Origin: Desulfobulbaceae bacterium | GTDB taxonomy: Bacteria; Desulfobacterota; Desulfobulbia; Desulfobulbales; Desulfocapsaceae | Assembly: GCA_030632405.1 (NCBI GenBank) | Contig: DAOVUU010000043.1 | Location: forward strand, 1-10,286 | Direction: 5' to 3' | DNA: 10,286 nucleotides | Part shown: positions 1 to 5,712 of the stretch, one piece after another | Numbering within the stretch: the first letter of the stretch is position 1 | How the letters are laid out: each line of letters begins with the position of its first letter | The notes under the pieces: generated by a model | Database searches by the model: none | What the model was told of the DNA's origin: nothing | Seen by the model: the letters and a program-made list of their open reading frames with translations, nothing else | Made by a program: the position numbers and the translations under genes

Positions 1-1
1 G

Positions 2-244
2 GGAGCTGACACACGGGGCATTAAAGAATCTGAAGGTGGTGAACTGCTTGCCGATACGATGATCTCCTATTTTAAAAGGTTCAATATTCCAAACGGGCTC
101 AAAGATGTGGGGTACACTGAAGCAGATATTCCAAAGCTTGTTGAGGGCACACTTCCCCAACATCGGGTAACTAAACTTTCACCTCGTCCGGCAGGACCGG
201 ATGAACTTGCCGGTCTATTCAGGGATGCCATGCAATACTGGTAG
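2..244 (+). CDS. Iron-containing alcohol dehydrogenase, hydroxyacid-oxoacid transhydrogenase type (C-terminal part)
   Basis: This is the last 80 codons of a gene that enters from the left edge; the reading frame is open from base 2 to the TAG stop. The translation begins GADTRGIKESEGGELLADTM and contains GYTEADIPKLVEGTLPQHR followed by TKLSPRPAG near the end. This tail (GY..DIP.LV.GTLPQ.R...L.PRP, then an acidic/hydrophobic helix) is what I recall for the ADHFE1-like hydroxyacid-oxoacid transhydrogenase branch of group III Fe-dependent alcohol dehydrogenases, which oxidise 4-hydroxybutyrate-type hydroxy acids while reducing a 2-oxo acid. The metal-binding His residues and the NAD(P) domain lie outside the window, so activity cannot be checked. 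Other Fe-ADHs such as lactaldehyde reductase are a less likely alternative because their C-termini lack the PQ.R..L.PRP signature. Its relation to the downstream transporter is unknown. Confidence 0.85.
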   Translation, partial: GADTRGIKESEGGELLADTMISYFKRFNIPNGLKDVGYTEADIPKLVEGTLPQHRVTKLSPRPAGPDELAGLFRDAMQYW

Positions 245-363
245 AAGGTGAAAGGTAAAGCCCGGAAATCTCATAAGGGTACTTTGGGGAATTCATTCGT
301 AATGGCAATCTAAAATTTTAATTACATAGCAAGAATCAGAGTGTTTATCGGCCAAAAGGTTTC

Positions 364-369
364 TATACT
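364..369 (+). promoter_or_regulatory. Possible -10 element for the EamA transporter gene
   Basis: TATACT lies 32 bases upstream of the ATG at 402 in an AT-rich stretch and differs from TATAAT at one base. The hexamer 17 bases upstream (341-346, GTGTTT) is a poor -35. The 157-base gap after the dehydrogenase makes an independent promoter plausible but not shown. Confidence 0.3.
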
Positions 370-401
370 GTATCCATAATCAATACAATCGGAGGAAACA
401 G

Positions 402-1334
402 ATGGAACCTGAAGTTAAAACTATGAGCCTGTTTGAATGGCTTATGCTGATTATATTATCTATTCTCTGGGGCGGATCTTTCTTTTTTGTCGGCATAGCA
501 GTAAAAGCCCTCACGCCATTGACCATCGCTGCATTGCGAGTTGCTCTGGCGGCAGTAGTTCTTTTAACCGTGATTCATGTTTCGGGGCTAAGAATGCCGA
601 CAAGCCGTAAGGTGTGGGGTGCTTTTTTCGGCATGTGTATTTTAAACAATGTCATACCGTTCAGTTTGATAGTTTGGGGGCAAACACATATTGCCAGTGG
701 TCTGGCATCCATTTTAAACGCAACCACACCACTCTTCACAGTCATTGCAGCACATGTTCTGACCCGTGATGAAAAAATGACAATAACGAAAATGATCGGT
801 GTAATAATTGGTTTTACCGGTGTCGTCATGATGATAGGTGATGGAACCCTTGGTGGACTCGGCAAATCAACCTATGGACAGCTTGCGGTGATTGGTGCTG
901 CGGTATCGTACTCTCTAGCTGGAATTTATGGTCGACGATTTCATCAATTAGGTGTCAAACCAATAATTACTGCTACCGGTCAGGTTACGGCAGCATCTGT
1001 TCTGCTTGTTCCCATAGCTCTTTTGATCGAAAAGCCCTTTACACTTCCTGTGCCTGGTTTGGATGTATGGCTGGCGATTGCGGGGTTAACCATATTTTCC
1101 ACTGCACTCGCTTATATTCTATACTTTCGTATTCTCGCCACAGCTGGAGCAACGAATGTTCTCCTTGTGACATTACTTATTCCTGTCAGCGCCATTCTTC
1201 TTGGAACCGCATTTCTTGGTGAGCAGCTTGAAATGAAGCATTTGCTCGGGATGGGATTCATTAGTCTCGGATTGTTGGCAATTGATGGAAGAGTTTTTAA
1301 ATTGGTCAGAGTAACAGAACAGGTCCATGACTGA
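402..1334 (+). CDS. EamA/DMT-superfamily membrane transporter (10 TM, RhaT/PecM-like)
   Basis: The 310-residue product is a drug/metabolite transporter. Members of this superfamily export amino acids, metabolites or drugs across the inner membrane; the substrate here cannot be predicted. The protein is almost entirely hydrophobic helices, with two tandem EamA repeats at about residues 10-145 and 157-295. The first repeat opens with the typical SILWGGSFFF segment (about residues 20-29), and each repeat ends with the expected last-helix pattern, IGVIIGFTGVVMMIGDG in the first and LLGMGFISLGLLAIDGR in the second. Length matches the family norm of about 300. The ATG at 402 is supported by GGAGG at 391-395, six bases upstream. 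An inner Met at residue 8 is possible but has no comparable binding site. It is separated from the dehydrogenase by 157 bases, so it is probably transcribed alone, and it converges on the DsrE-like gene. Confidence 0.9.
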   Translation: MEPEVKTMSLFEWLMLIILSILWGGSFFFVGIAVKALTPLTIAALRVALAAVVLLTVIHVSGLRMPTSRKVWGAFFGMCILNNVIPFSLIVWGQTHIASGLASILNATTPLFTVIAAHVLTRDEKMTITKMIGVIIGFTGVVMMIGDGTLGGLGKSTYGQLAVIGAAVSYSLAGIYGRRFHQLGVKPIITATGQVTAASVLLVPIALLIEKPFTLPVPGLDVWLAIAGLTIFSTALAYILYFRILATAGATNVLLVTLLIPVSAILLGTAFLGEQLEMKHLLGMGFISLGLLAIDGRVFKLVRVTEQVHD

Positions 1335-1390
1335 TAAAACACCCTGCAATTATGATGATCGGTGTTGGCGTGCAGTTACTAACAGAGAAC

Positions 1391-1416
1391 AGGCAGAGCC
1401 AACTTTGACTCTGCCT
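1391..1416. terminator. Hairpin between convergent genes, possible bidirectional terminator
   Basis: AGGCAGAG at 1391-1398 pairs perfectly with CTCTGCCT at 1409-1416 across a 10-base loop. It lies between the EamA gene (+) and the DsrE-like gene (-), where a shared terminator would be expected. No clear run of T follows the stem on either strand, so this is at best a weak or Rho-assisted terminator. The rest of the 192-base gap (1335-1526) holds only a 60-codon open frame overlapping the EamA stop, which I do not consider a gene. Confidence 0.4.
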
Positions 1417-1526
1417 CACTCTTTGGATTTCAAAGAATACAACCCTTCCCTGTTTTTCTATCTGATTGCCATGCTTAGCAGGATTGTCCTTCGGCAAAGC
1501 ATCTGCTAAAACCAAGGGCCATTCAA

Positions 1527-2045
1527 TTATTGAATAGCTACCAGCGAGTATCCCTGGGACTGGTATCCTGCAATTGAGATAAACCCGTTTCCAACATGGT
1601 CAATTTCCGGCAGTATTGAGTCCGGGTTTACACCAAATACTTTTGCGGCATAGAGGCATACTTCCATCTTGACTCCATCCTGCTTCATTTGGGTTATCAA
1701 ACCAGCAAACTCGTCCAGGGCTTTTTTCTCATCCTCACTGACACCGTCACGGTTGGAAGAAATCATTTTAACTGAACGGCCATGGAAGACTACAGCCACC
1801 TCTGAAGGTTCTGGCAATGCCCGCACGTTCTTATCGTCGTACACATTGCGGACCGCCCAAAATACGAGGTTGGCATTTTGAGGGGATCCCATACTTACAT
1901 CAAAGACAGCTTTGACTTTGTCTACCCCCTTGAGAGCTGAGTTGTATTCGGCAGATACAGCAGGACTGCTGATTAATGCGAGAAACATCGTGGTAAGTAA
2001 AAAAAAGGAGAAATGACAGACTACTAATTTTCTAATCAGTTTCAT
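1527..2045 (-). CDS. Secreted DsrE/DsrF-like family protein
   Basis: The 172-residue product starts with an n-region of K/R residues, a long hydrophobic core and a cleavage-like SSPAVSA site ending near residue 32, so it should be exported to the periplasm. The mature part has a small alpha/beta fold of the DsrE/DsrF/YchN type: a V.AVFD beta strand near 43-50, SEVAVVFHGRSVKM around 81-94, a helix with the acidic segment SEDEKKALDEF, and a conserved-looking Cys130 in KMEVCLYAAKVFGV. It ends in GYQSQGYSLVAIQ, the usual family ending. Cytoplasmic DsrE proteins carry sulfur on a cysteine during sulfur relay; whether secreted relatives do so is not established, and Cys130 is the only cysteine in the mature protein. 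The ATG is fixed by AAGGAGGT (complement of 2051-2058), five bases upstream. It appears monocistronic and divergent from the gene at 2365. Confidence 0.8.
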   Translation of the reverse strand: MKLIRKLVVCHFSFFLLTTMFLALISSPAVSAEYNSALKGVDKVKAVFDVSMGSPQNANLVFWAVRNVYDDKNVRALPEPSEVAVVFHGRSVKMISSNRDGVSEDEKKALDEFAGLITQMKQDGVKMEVCLYAAKVFGVNPDSILPEIDHVGNGFISIAGYQSQGYSLVAIQ

Positions 2046-2188
2046 AACGTACCTCCTTGTCCTGATATAAAATTACAGTGGCAGTAGCAAGGCGTATTAA
2101 AATAGATTAATAGACCATCTACCTAAGGTTAGTAATGTACTACATAGTGGTATCGTGTCAAGGTGGTAGAGGATCTGATTATGTAGAT

Positions 2189-2202
2189 AGAACTTCAGTT
2201 CT
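2189..2202. promoter_or_regulatory. Palindrome AGAACT-TC-AGTTCT, possible operator
   Basis: Two perfect 6-base arms are separated by two bases, centred in the divergent intergenic region about 60 bases upstream of the predicted -35 of the right-hand gene. The size and symmetry fit a dimeric regulator site. No regulator gene is adjacent, and a chance occurrence in AT-rich DNA is possible. Confidence 0.25.
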
Positions 2203-2254
2203 GATTATTTCTATTATTTCTTGTAAGTTGAAATAGTGAGAGGTAGTATTTCCC

Positions 2255-2283
2255 TTGTTTGGCTGTTTTAGCACAAATAATAT
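2255..2283 (+). promoter_or_regulatory. Sigma-70-like promoter for the small secreted protein gene
   Basis: TTGTTT at 2255-2260 and TAATAT at 2278-2283 are separated by exactly 17 bases, about 80 bases upstream of the ATG at 2365. Each hexamer matches the consensus at four positions. The position and spacing are good, but the prediction rests on consensus matching only. Confidence 0.45.
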
Positions 2284-2364
2284 ATTTTTTATGGCGCAAG
2301 TAAATCAGCAAGGAAATCTATCTGCAATTGATTGAATTTAATTCCACCGATGGAGGGTACCATT

Positions 2365-2745
2365 ATGAAAATTTTCGTCGCTATTCTGTGTTTGATGTTT
2401 CCAGTTGCAGCCACTGCCCAGAATCAAGGTATGAACATGGGTAATATGCAAAAAATTATGCAGGAGATGCAGCAATGCATGGCAAAAGTTGATAAAGCAG
2501 AGCTTAAAGTCCTCGAAGTAGAGTCTGAGAAGCTGGGGAAGGAGATGGAAACACTGTGTGGAAAGGGAGAACGAAAGAAAGCGCAGAAAAAAGCTATAGC
2601 TTACAGCAAAAAAATTATGAAAAATCCTGCCCTGGTACAGATGAAAAAATGCGGGGAAATTACAAAAGGGCTGATGCCGGAAGCTGCAATGCCATCTTTC
2701 GAGGACGAATTTGATTTCTCCAATCGACACGTATGTGATAATTAA
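2365..2745 (+). CDS. Small secreted four-cysteine helical protein of unknown function
   Basis: I do not recognise a named family. The 126-residue product opens with a short Sec-type signal peptide, MKIFVAILCLMFPVAATA, with a likely cut after residue 18. The mature chain begins with a Met/Asn/Gln-rich segment (QNQGMNMGNMQKIMQEM) and continues as charged amphipathic helix rich in Lys and Glu (about residues 40-95). It ends in an acidic/aromatic tail, EDEFDFSNRH. Mature cysteines are at 38, 65, 96 and 124, an even number compatible with two disulfides in the periplasm. The ATG at 2365 is preferred because GGAGGG at 2352-2357 lies seven bases upstream; a TTG at 2332 would add 11 residues but would put charged, non-signal sequence in front of the signal peptide. 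It stands alone, convergent with the radical SAM gene. Confidence 0.75.
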   Translation: MKIFVAILCLMFPVAATAQNQGMNMGNMQKIMQEMQQCMAKVDKAELKVLEVESEKLGKEMETLCGKGERKKAQKKAIAYSKKIMKNPALVQMKKCGEITKGLMPEAAMPSFEDEFDFSNRHVCDN

Positions 2746-2826
2746 AATATCAGCTATTAAAAGCAAAAAGTTTGGTAATTGCTCTTGCGGCCCGTCAGGA
2801 TCGGCATACAGGACAGGAAAGATTTA

Positions 2827-3732
2827 TCATCTGGTCCACTGCTGCAGCTCATATACTGCTCCCTGAAGAAATTTCAGCGTGTCAGGTGAATCGAACAACT
2901 TCTTGCACAGTTCGCATTTGCGGTAGGTGACAATTTCTCGCGTTTTAAAACCGGCAAAAGAGGCAATAGTACTGATTCCCATGGATCGGATGCAATTGTA
3001 GAGATGGTGGTTTTCACTCCTGGCATAGAGTTGATCAATTGAATGGGTTTTGAGGTTACCAAGGAGAAAAAAATCTGTTGTATTAAAGTGGCTACCTGCA
3101 TCACAACAGGCGTACATTGAAAGATCCGGGGCAAGGTACGGGTTCATGCTACAGCAGTTGGCCTGATAATCGGTAAAAATTTTTTCGCGATCGAATAAAT
3201 TGGCCCGTCCTGAATAAATGACCGGTTCCGGGAAAAATTTCAGCTCATTTTCGCGCAGAAACTGCTCATAGGTATCATCCTCTTCTGAAAAATCAGTTAC
3301 AAAAGATACAAAGTAATCTACCCCTGCAGAGTGGCAGGCACGGGCTGCATTCAATACGTTTTGAGATGGGACATTGTGTTGATGCCACCGACTGTAACTC
3401 AGACGCAACTGGGAAAGTCCACGCTGTTTAAGTGTGCTGACTCGTTCTTTTGCTTTCTCCGGATCCTCTGCCCAAGAGCTGTTGGTAACAATTCTGGTGT
3501 AAATTTCCAGTTTGTTGCAGAGGTTTACCAGTTCCAGTAAATCGTCAAAATATATAAATGGTTCACCTGCAGTAAAGCTGATACCAGATACATGGGCCCC
3601 TGCCATGTTCCTGATGATTTCCTTAGCTTCAACAAGATCCATTTTTCTGTTATGGGGGGTGTCGTCAGCGGCCACACAGTGTGCGCACCTGATATTGCAG
3701 CGGTCGGAATATCCAAAAGCGATCTTTCTCAT
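2827..3732 (-). CDS. Radical SAM enzyme with SPASM/twitch-like cysteine-rich C-terminus
   Basis: The 301-residue protein carries the radical SAM signature CX3CX2C at Cys12, Cys16 and Cys19 (RCNIRCAHC), which binds the 4Fe-4S cluster that cleaves S-adenosylmethionine. The GGEP-like SAM-binding motif follows as FTAGEP at about 53-58, then the expected TIM-barrel strands (YTRIVTNSS about 78-86, QLRLSYS about 108-114). The C-terminal third has further cysteines at 193/194, 209/210, 247, 273 and 276. The spacing resembles the auxiliary-cluster domain (SPASM or shorter twitch) of peptide- and protein-modifying radical SAM enzymes, although the full canonical seven-cysteine pattern is not clear. The substrate is unknown and no obvious short RiPP precursor is adjacent. 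No Shine-Dalgarno sequence precedes the ATG. It is the last gene of the leftward cluster, 77 bases after its upstream neighbour, and may have separate expression. Confidence 0.85.
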   Translation of the reverse strand: MRKIAFGYSDRCNIRCAHCVAADDTPHNRKMDLVEAKEIIRNMAGAHVSGISFTAGEPFIYFDDLLELVNLCNKLEIYTRIVTNSSWAEDPEKAKERVSTLKQRGLSQLRLSYSRWHQHNVPSQNVLNAARACHSAGVDYFVSFVTDFSEEDDTYEQFLRENELKFFPEPVIYSGRANLFDREKIFTDYQANCCSMNPYLAPDLSMYACCDAGSHFNTTDFFLLGNLKTHSIDQLYARSENHHLYNCIRSMGISTIASFAGFKTREIVTYRKCELCKKLFDSPDTLKFLQGAVYELQQWTR

Positions 3733-3809
3733 GACGTTGATTGTGATTTATGTTTTCTTTTAGCCCCTCTGATAGCTCTGACAGACAGGTATCATATTGA
3801 TCAATCAGA

Positions 3810-4142
3810 CTAACTATCGATGATATCAACAATCTCCTTTGTATCTTTATCGATTTTGATGATTTTATCTTCTAACTGTAATAATTCTGTCCCTTTTTCG
3901 GATTTTAAAGAATGACCTTTGGATTTGTTCTTGATCGGTTTACCCTTTTTATAAAGGCTTGGATCTAAAACTTGACCTTTGGCAATTTTTTTCTGCCAGC
4001 CAGGAGGTAATTCTCCAGTCCGTTCAAGTTTTTTCTCCAAACCTGGAGGTATTTTCTTTAGTTTTTTAGATTTATCATTGTTTTTGGCATAAGCAGGAAA
4101 TGAAATGAGTAGACACGTGACCAGGATTATAATTTTTTTCAT
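3810..4142 (-). CDS. Secreted basic protein with PPG repeats, RcnB-like
   Basis: The 110-residue product has a clear signal peptide (MKKIIILVTCLLISFPAYA, cut near residue 19) followed by a very lysine-rich periplasmic chain. Two short repeats, IPPGLEKKLERTGEL and LPPGWQKKIAKGQVL, at about 31-45 and 45-59 each start with Pro-Pro-Gly, then a basic helix. The end (ELLQLEDKIIKIDKDTKEIVDIID, here about 86-109) resembles the C-terminal strand of RcnB-like periplasmic proteins, where the PPG motif is common. RcnB itself affects nickel/cobalt homeostasis in E. coli; extending that role to this protein would be a guess. The start is supported by AAGGAG (complement of 4154-4159), 11 bases upstream. It lies 19 bases after the membrane methyltransferase gene and is probably co-transcribed with it. 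Base composition is more AT-rich than that of the FGGY kinase region. Confidence 0.7.
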   Translation of the reverse strand: MKKIIILVTCLLISFPAYAKNNDKSKKLKKIPPGLEKKLERTGELPPGWQKKIAKGQVLDPSLYKKGKPIKNKSKGHSLKSEKGTELLQLEDKIIKIDKDTKEIVDIIDS

Positions 4143-4161
4143 ATTACTCTCTTCTCCTTAT

Positions 4162-4845
4162 TTAGGGTGCTTTTCCATAAATTTCGATCATATCTGGACG
4201 CTCGGTGAAATAATAATGAACCCAAATGTAGACATGATTGAACAGTGCGGCCAATATTGCAGTCTCAGATAACAGAAGAAATCCTGGTAAATAGAGAATC
4301 ATGAGGCCAAAAACATACATCCCATTATCAGTATATTTAAATATGCCATTCTTAACAAATGGTTCACGGTAGTTTTTGTCAAAGTGATCAATACCGTATG
4401 CTCTTTCAAGAGTAAAATATTTTATGACTGAGTAAAAAAGATACAGAATTACAGGTATGATCAGTACGGCAACGAAATATGCAATGATGGGGTTTGTCTG
4501 CAGAGAATTTTTGTTACTGATTGCCAGGAAAACAATGACAACTAATCTACTCAGGAAAAGCAGCGAAAAACCCGCTGAATATATTTGAAATGCTGTTTTT
4601 AAACCAAAACGATTCGTAAATGTTCTTTGGTGAAGTTCAAATCTCCAGATAAGTAAGACATAAATTTGATGAATAACTGGAACTGCTACCGCTATCCAGA
4701 ACCATGACTTAGTGCTTAAATTCCAATATGAGCCTGTTAGAATTTCTGGATTATTTGTAATATAGATCTGGAGGGTGCTGATTAAAATCAAGAGTGAAAT
4801 TAAATGCCATATTTGATATTTGAAAATTTTGTTAATTGCGTTCAT
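4162..4845 (-). CDS. Integral membrane methyltransferase-like protein (PEMT/ICMT fold)
   Basis: The 227-residue protein has about six hydrophobic segments (roughly 12-30, 48-68, 88-108, 118-142, 176-192, 195-213). The last third looks like the SAM-binding end of phospholipid N-methyltransferases and isoprenylcysteine carboxyl methyltransferases: VKNGIFKYTDNGMYVFG (about 164-180), a hydrophobic hairpin, then HYYFTERPDMIEIYGK (about 210-225), similar to the E-P-x-M-x-x-[IV]-Y-G ending of Cho2-type enzymes. Family members methylate lipid or membrane-linked groups from SAM inside the inner membrane. Phosphatidylethanolamine methylation is one possibility, not demonstrated. The Arg-His-Pro of ICMT is absent; Asp-Asn-Gly takes its place, so the activity may differ. 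No strong ribosome site precedes the ATG, and a gap of only 12 bases to the upstream gene suggests translational coupling. Confidence 0.7.
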   Translation of the reverse strand: MNAINKIFKYQIWHLISLLILISTLQIYITNNPEILTGSYWNLSTKSWFWIAVAVPVIHQIYVLLIWRFELHQRTFTNRFGLKTAFQIYSAGFSLLFLSRLVVIVFLAISNKNSLQTNPIIAYFVAVLIIPVILYLFYSVIKYFTLERAYGIDHFDKNYREPFVKNGIFKYTDNGMYVFGLMILYLPGFLLLSETAILAALFNHVYIWVHYYFTERPDMIEIYGKAP

Positions 4846-4857
4846 ATACTGTTTTTT

Positions 4858-5022
4858 CTAGTAATTGAGATAATTTTGATTGATCCGAACCCCGACGTAA
4901 ACGCCGATTAAACTGCCGATCACACTTGTCAGGTAGGCGGTCATAATACCAATGTGATATCCCAGCCACCAGCCGACCCAACCAAAGATCGTCACGCTGA
5001 TCAGAAGAACAAATTTTTTCAT
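4858..5022 (-). CDS. Small two-helix membrane protein of unknown function
   Basis: The 54-residue product is MKKFVLLISVTIFGWVGWWL followed by a Gly-rich second hydrophobic stretch (ending SVIGSLIGVYVGVRINQNY). Two transmembrane helices, at about 3-21 and 26-45, with a G-x3-G-x3-G-like glycine pattern in the second, suggest close helix packing or oligomerisation. The open frame extends 22 codons further upstream, but that part lies inside the HIT gene, so I chose the Met whose ATG falls one base after the HIT stop (TGA-T-ATG on the - strand). This is a classic translational-coupling arrangement, with a weak TGGGGT nearby instead of a full ribosome binding site. The function is unknown; similar short proteins occur in many Gram-negative genomes as uncharacterised membrane proteins. 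Confidence 0.7.
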   Translation of the reverse strand: MKKFVLLISVTIFGWVGWWLGYHIGIMTAYLTSVIGSLIGVYVGVRINQNYLNY

Positions 5023-5023
5023 A

Positions 5024-5440
5024 TCAATACCCCATTTTCTCTGGAATAACACCACGCACCCCACCTCTGGGAGCGGGTGTATCGCCATCTCTTCTGGGTA
5101 TTAAATGTATATGACAGTGAAAAATTGTCTGTCCTGCTGACTCACCGCAATTTATGCCGATATTGAATCCTGTAACGGTAGGATCCATTTCAGTTATTTT
5201 TTTCCTCCAAATCTCAATCAAACGATCTGCATCCCATTTTTCTATTCGTGTTAATGAAAAATAATCCGGTGCATGTCGTTTAGGAACTATCAACATGTGA
5301 CCATCCGATACAGGAAATTTGTCTTTGACAGCAAAGGCACTTCTGTATTCACCCATAACTCTCTCTTGAATATTTCCCTGGCAGAATTGGCAAGCCTCTG
5401 CCGATTCAACAAGGTCATTTCTGAAGTCTGTAACGGTCAT
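5024..5440 (-). CDS. HIT-family nucleotide hydrolase
   Basis: The 138-residue protein has the histidine triad H108-C-H110-I-H112 in IFHCHIHLIPRRDGD; in this superfamily the middle histidine is the nucleophile that takes the nucleotidyl group from dinucleoside polyphosphates or AMP conjugates. Other family blocks are present: an N-terminal CQFC at 17-20 (a zinc-type CxxC seen in many HIT hydrolases), SDGHMLIVPKRHAPDYFSL at about 45-63, and GFNIGINCGESAGQTIFH at about 91-108. The C-terminal tail PRGGVRGVIPEKMGY matches a common bacterial subfamily. The likely role is cytosolic clean-up of Ap4A-like nucleotides or adenylated metabolites. The ATG has AAGGA only two bases upstream, so initiation may be suboptimal. 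It is 53 bases downstream of the 72-residue ORF and directly coupled to the small membrane protein gene. Confidence 0.9.
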   Translation of the reverse strand: MTVTDFRNDLVESAEACQFCQGNIQERVMGEYRSAFAVKDKFPVSDGHMLIVPKRHAPDYFSLTRIEKWDADRLIEIWRKKITEMDPTVTGFNIGINCGESAGQTIFHCHIHLIPRRDGDTPAPRGGVRGVIPEKMGY

Positions 5441-5493
5441 ATTCCTTTTTGAGTGATTGTACTTTGAGCAGAGAAGAGGACTTGAATCTCAGA

Positions 5494-5712
5494 TCAGGGA
5501 AGCGAGGAGTCTTTTAGCCGCTGAATAATGACAAAAGCTAAAGCAGCTCTTTCATTTCTAGTCAGTTCGGTTTCAAGTGCTTCAAGCCGGGTCTGAATTT
5601 TCGGTGAGGAATTAACATCTTGCTCAGCCAGTCGAATGGCTTCGGCCATCTGTTGTTCATTGATGCAATGTACGGATTTTCCGCCAAGCAGCGATATTGG
5701 TTCAGGAGCCAC
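5494..5712 (-). CDS. Small unknown protein overlapping the A-type Fe-S carrier gene
   Basis: I do not recognise this family. The 72-residue product starts at a GTG that overlaps the last 11 bases of the upstream Fe-S carrier gene, with AAGGA inside that gene about seven bases before it. Overlap plus a well-spaced ribosome site makes it a credible coupled gene. The protein has no signal peptide or membrane segment. It has a short N-terminal region containing one Cys (SVHCINEQQ, Cys16), then two helices rich in Ala, Glu, Leu and Arg (about 18-34 and 38-68). No zinc-ribbon or DNA-binding motif is evident. Its position suggests a role linked to the Fe-S carrier or the HIT protein, but nothing in the sequence proves it. 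Confidence 0.6.
   Translation of the reverse strand: MAPEPISLLGGKSVHCINEQQMAEAIRLAEQDVNSSPKIQTRLEALETELTRNERAALAFVIIQRLKDSSLP

Larger units (their letters stand above)
2046..2364. other. 319-base divergent intergenic region
   Basis: This AT-rich region separates the leftward DsrE-like gene from the rightward small secreted protein gene. It contains a sigma-70-like promoter for the right-hand gene (listed separately). It also contains a 14-base palindrome, AGAACT-TC-AGTTCT, at 2189-2202, and a 9-base direct repeat TCTGATTAT at 2174-2182 and 2200-2208 that brackets and overlaps it. On the - strand a weak TTGCTA/TATATC pair with a short 15-base spacer sits just upstream of the DsrE-like ribosome binding site. 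I see no open frame of interest and no RNA gene. Confidence 0.6.

Noticed and set aside
1327..1509. 60-codon open frame on + after the EamA gene
   Set aside because: It overlaps the EamA stop region, has no ribosome binding site, its composition is not protein-like, and it runs through the hairpin at 1391-1416.
1521..1535. Perfect inverted repeat ATTCAAT-T-ATTGAAT at the end of the DsrE-like gene
   Set aside because: It overlaps the stop codon, is entirely AT-rich apart from one C/G pair, would form only a one-base loop, and is not followed by a T-run on the - strand, so I do not call it a terminator or operator.
2257..2275. Sigma-54-like TTGGCTG...TTTTAGCAC sequence
   Set aside because: The GG to GC distance is eight bases instead of the ten required for a -24/-12 promoter.
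2338..2766. 142-codon open frame on - opposite the small secreted protein gene
   Set aside because: It is antisense to a gene with a good signal peptide and ribosome site, and its translation is rich in Phe, His and Leu runs typical of a shadow frame.
3796..3805. Palindrome ATTGATCAAT between the PPG protein and radical SAM genes
   Set aside because: It is a 10-base AT-rich palindrome with no second copy or other supporting context; chance is sufficient, and it has no T-run to act as a terminator.
5024..5088. Longer N-terminus (22 extra codons) for the 54-residue membrane protein
   Set aside because: The extension lies in the HIT gene's C-terminal coding region, and the later Met gives a clean membrane-protein start coupled one base after the HIT stop.
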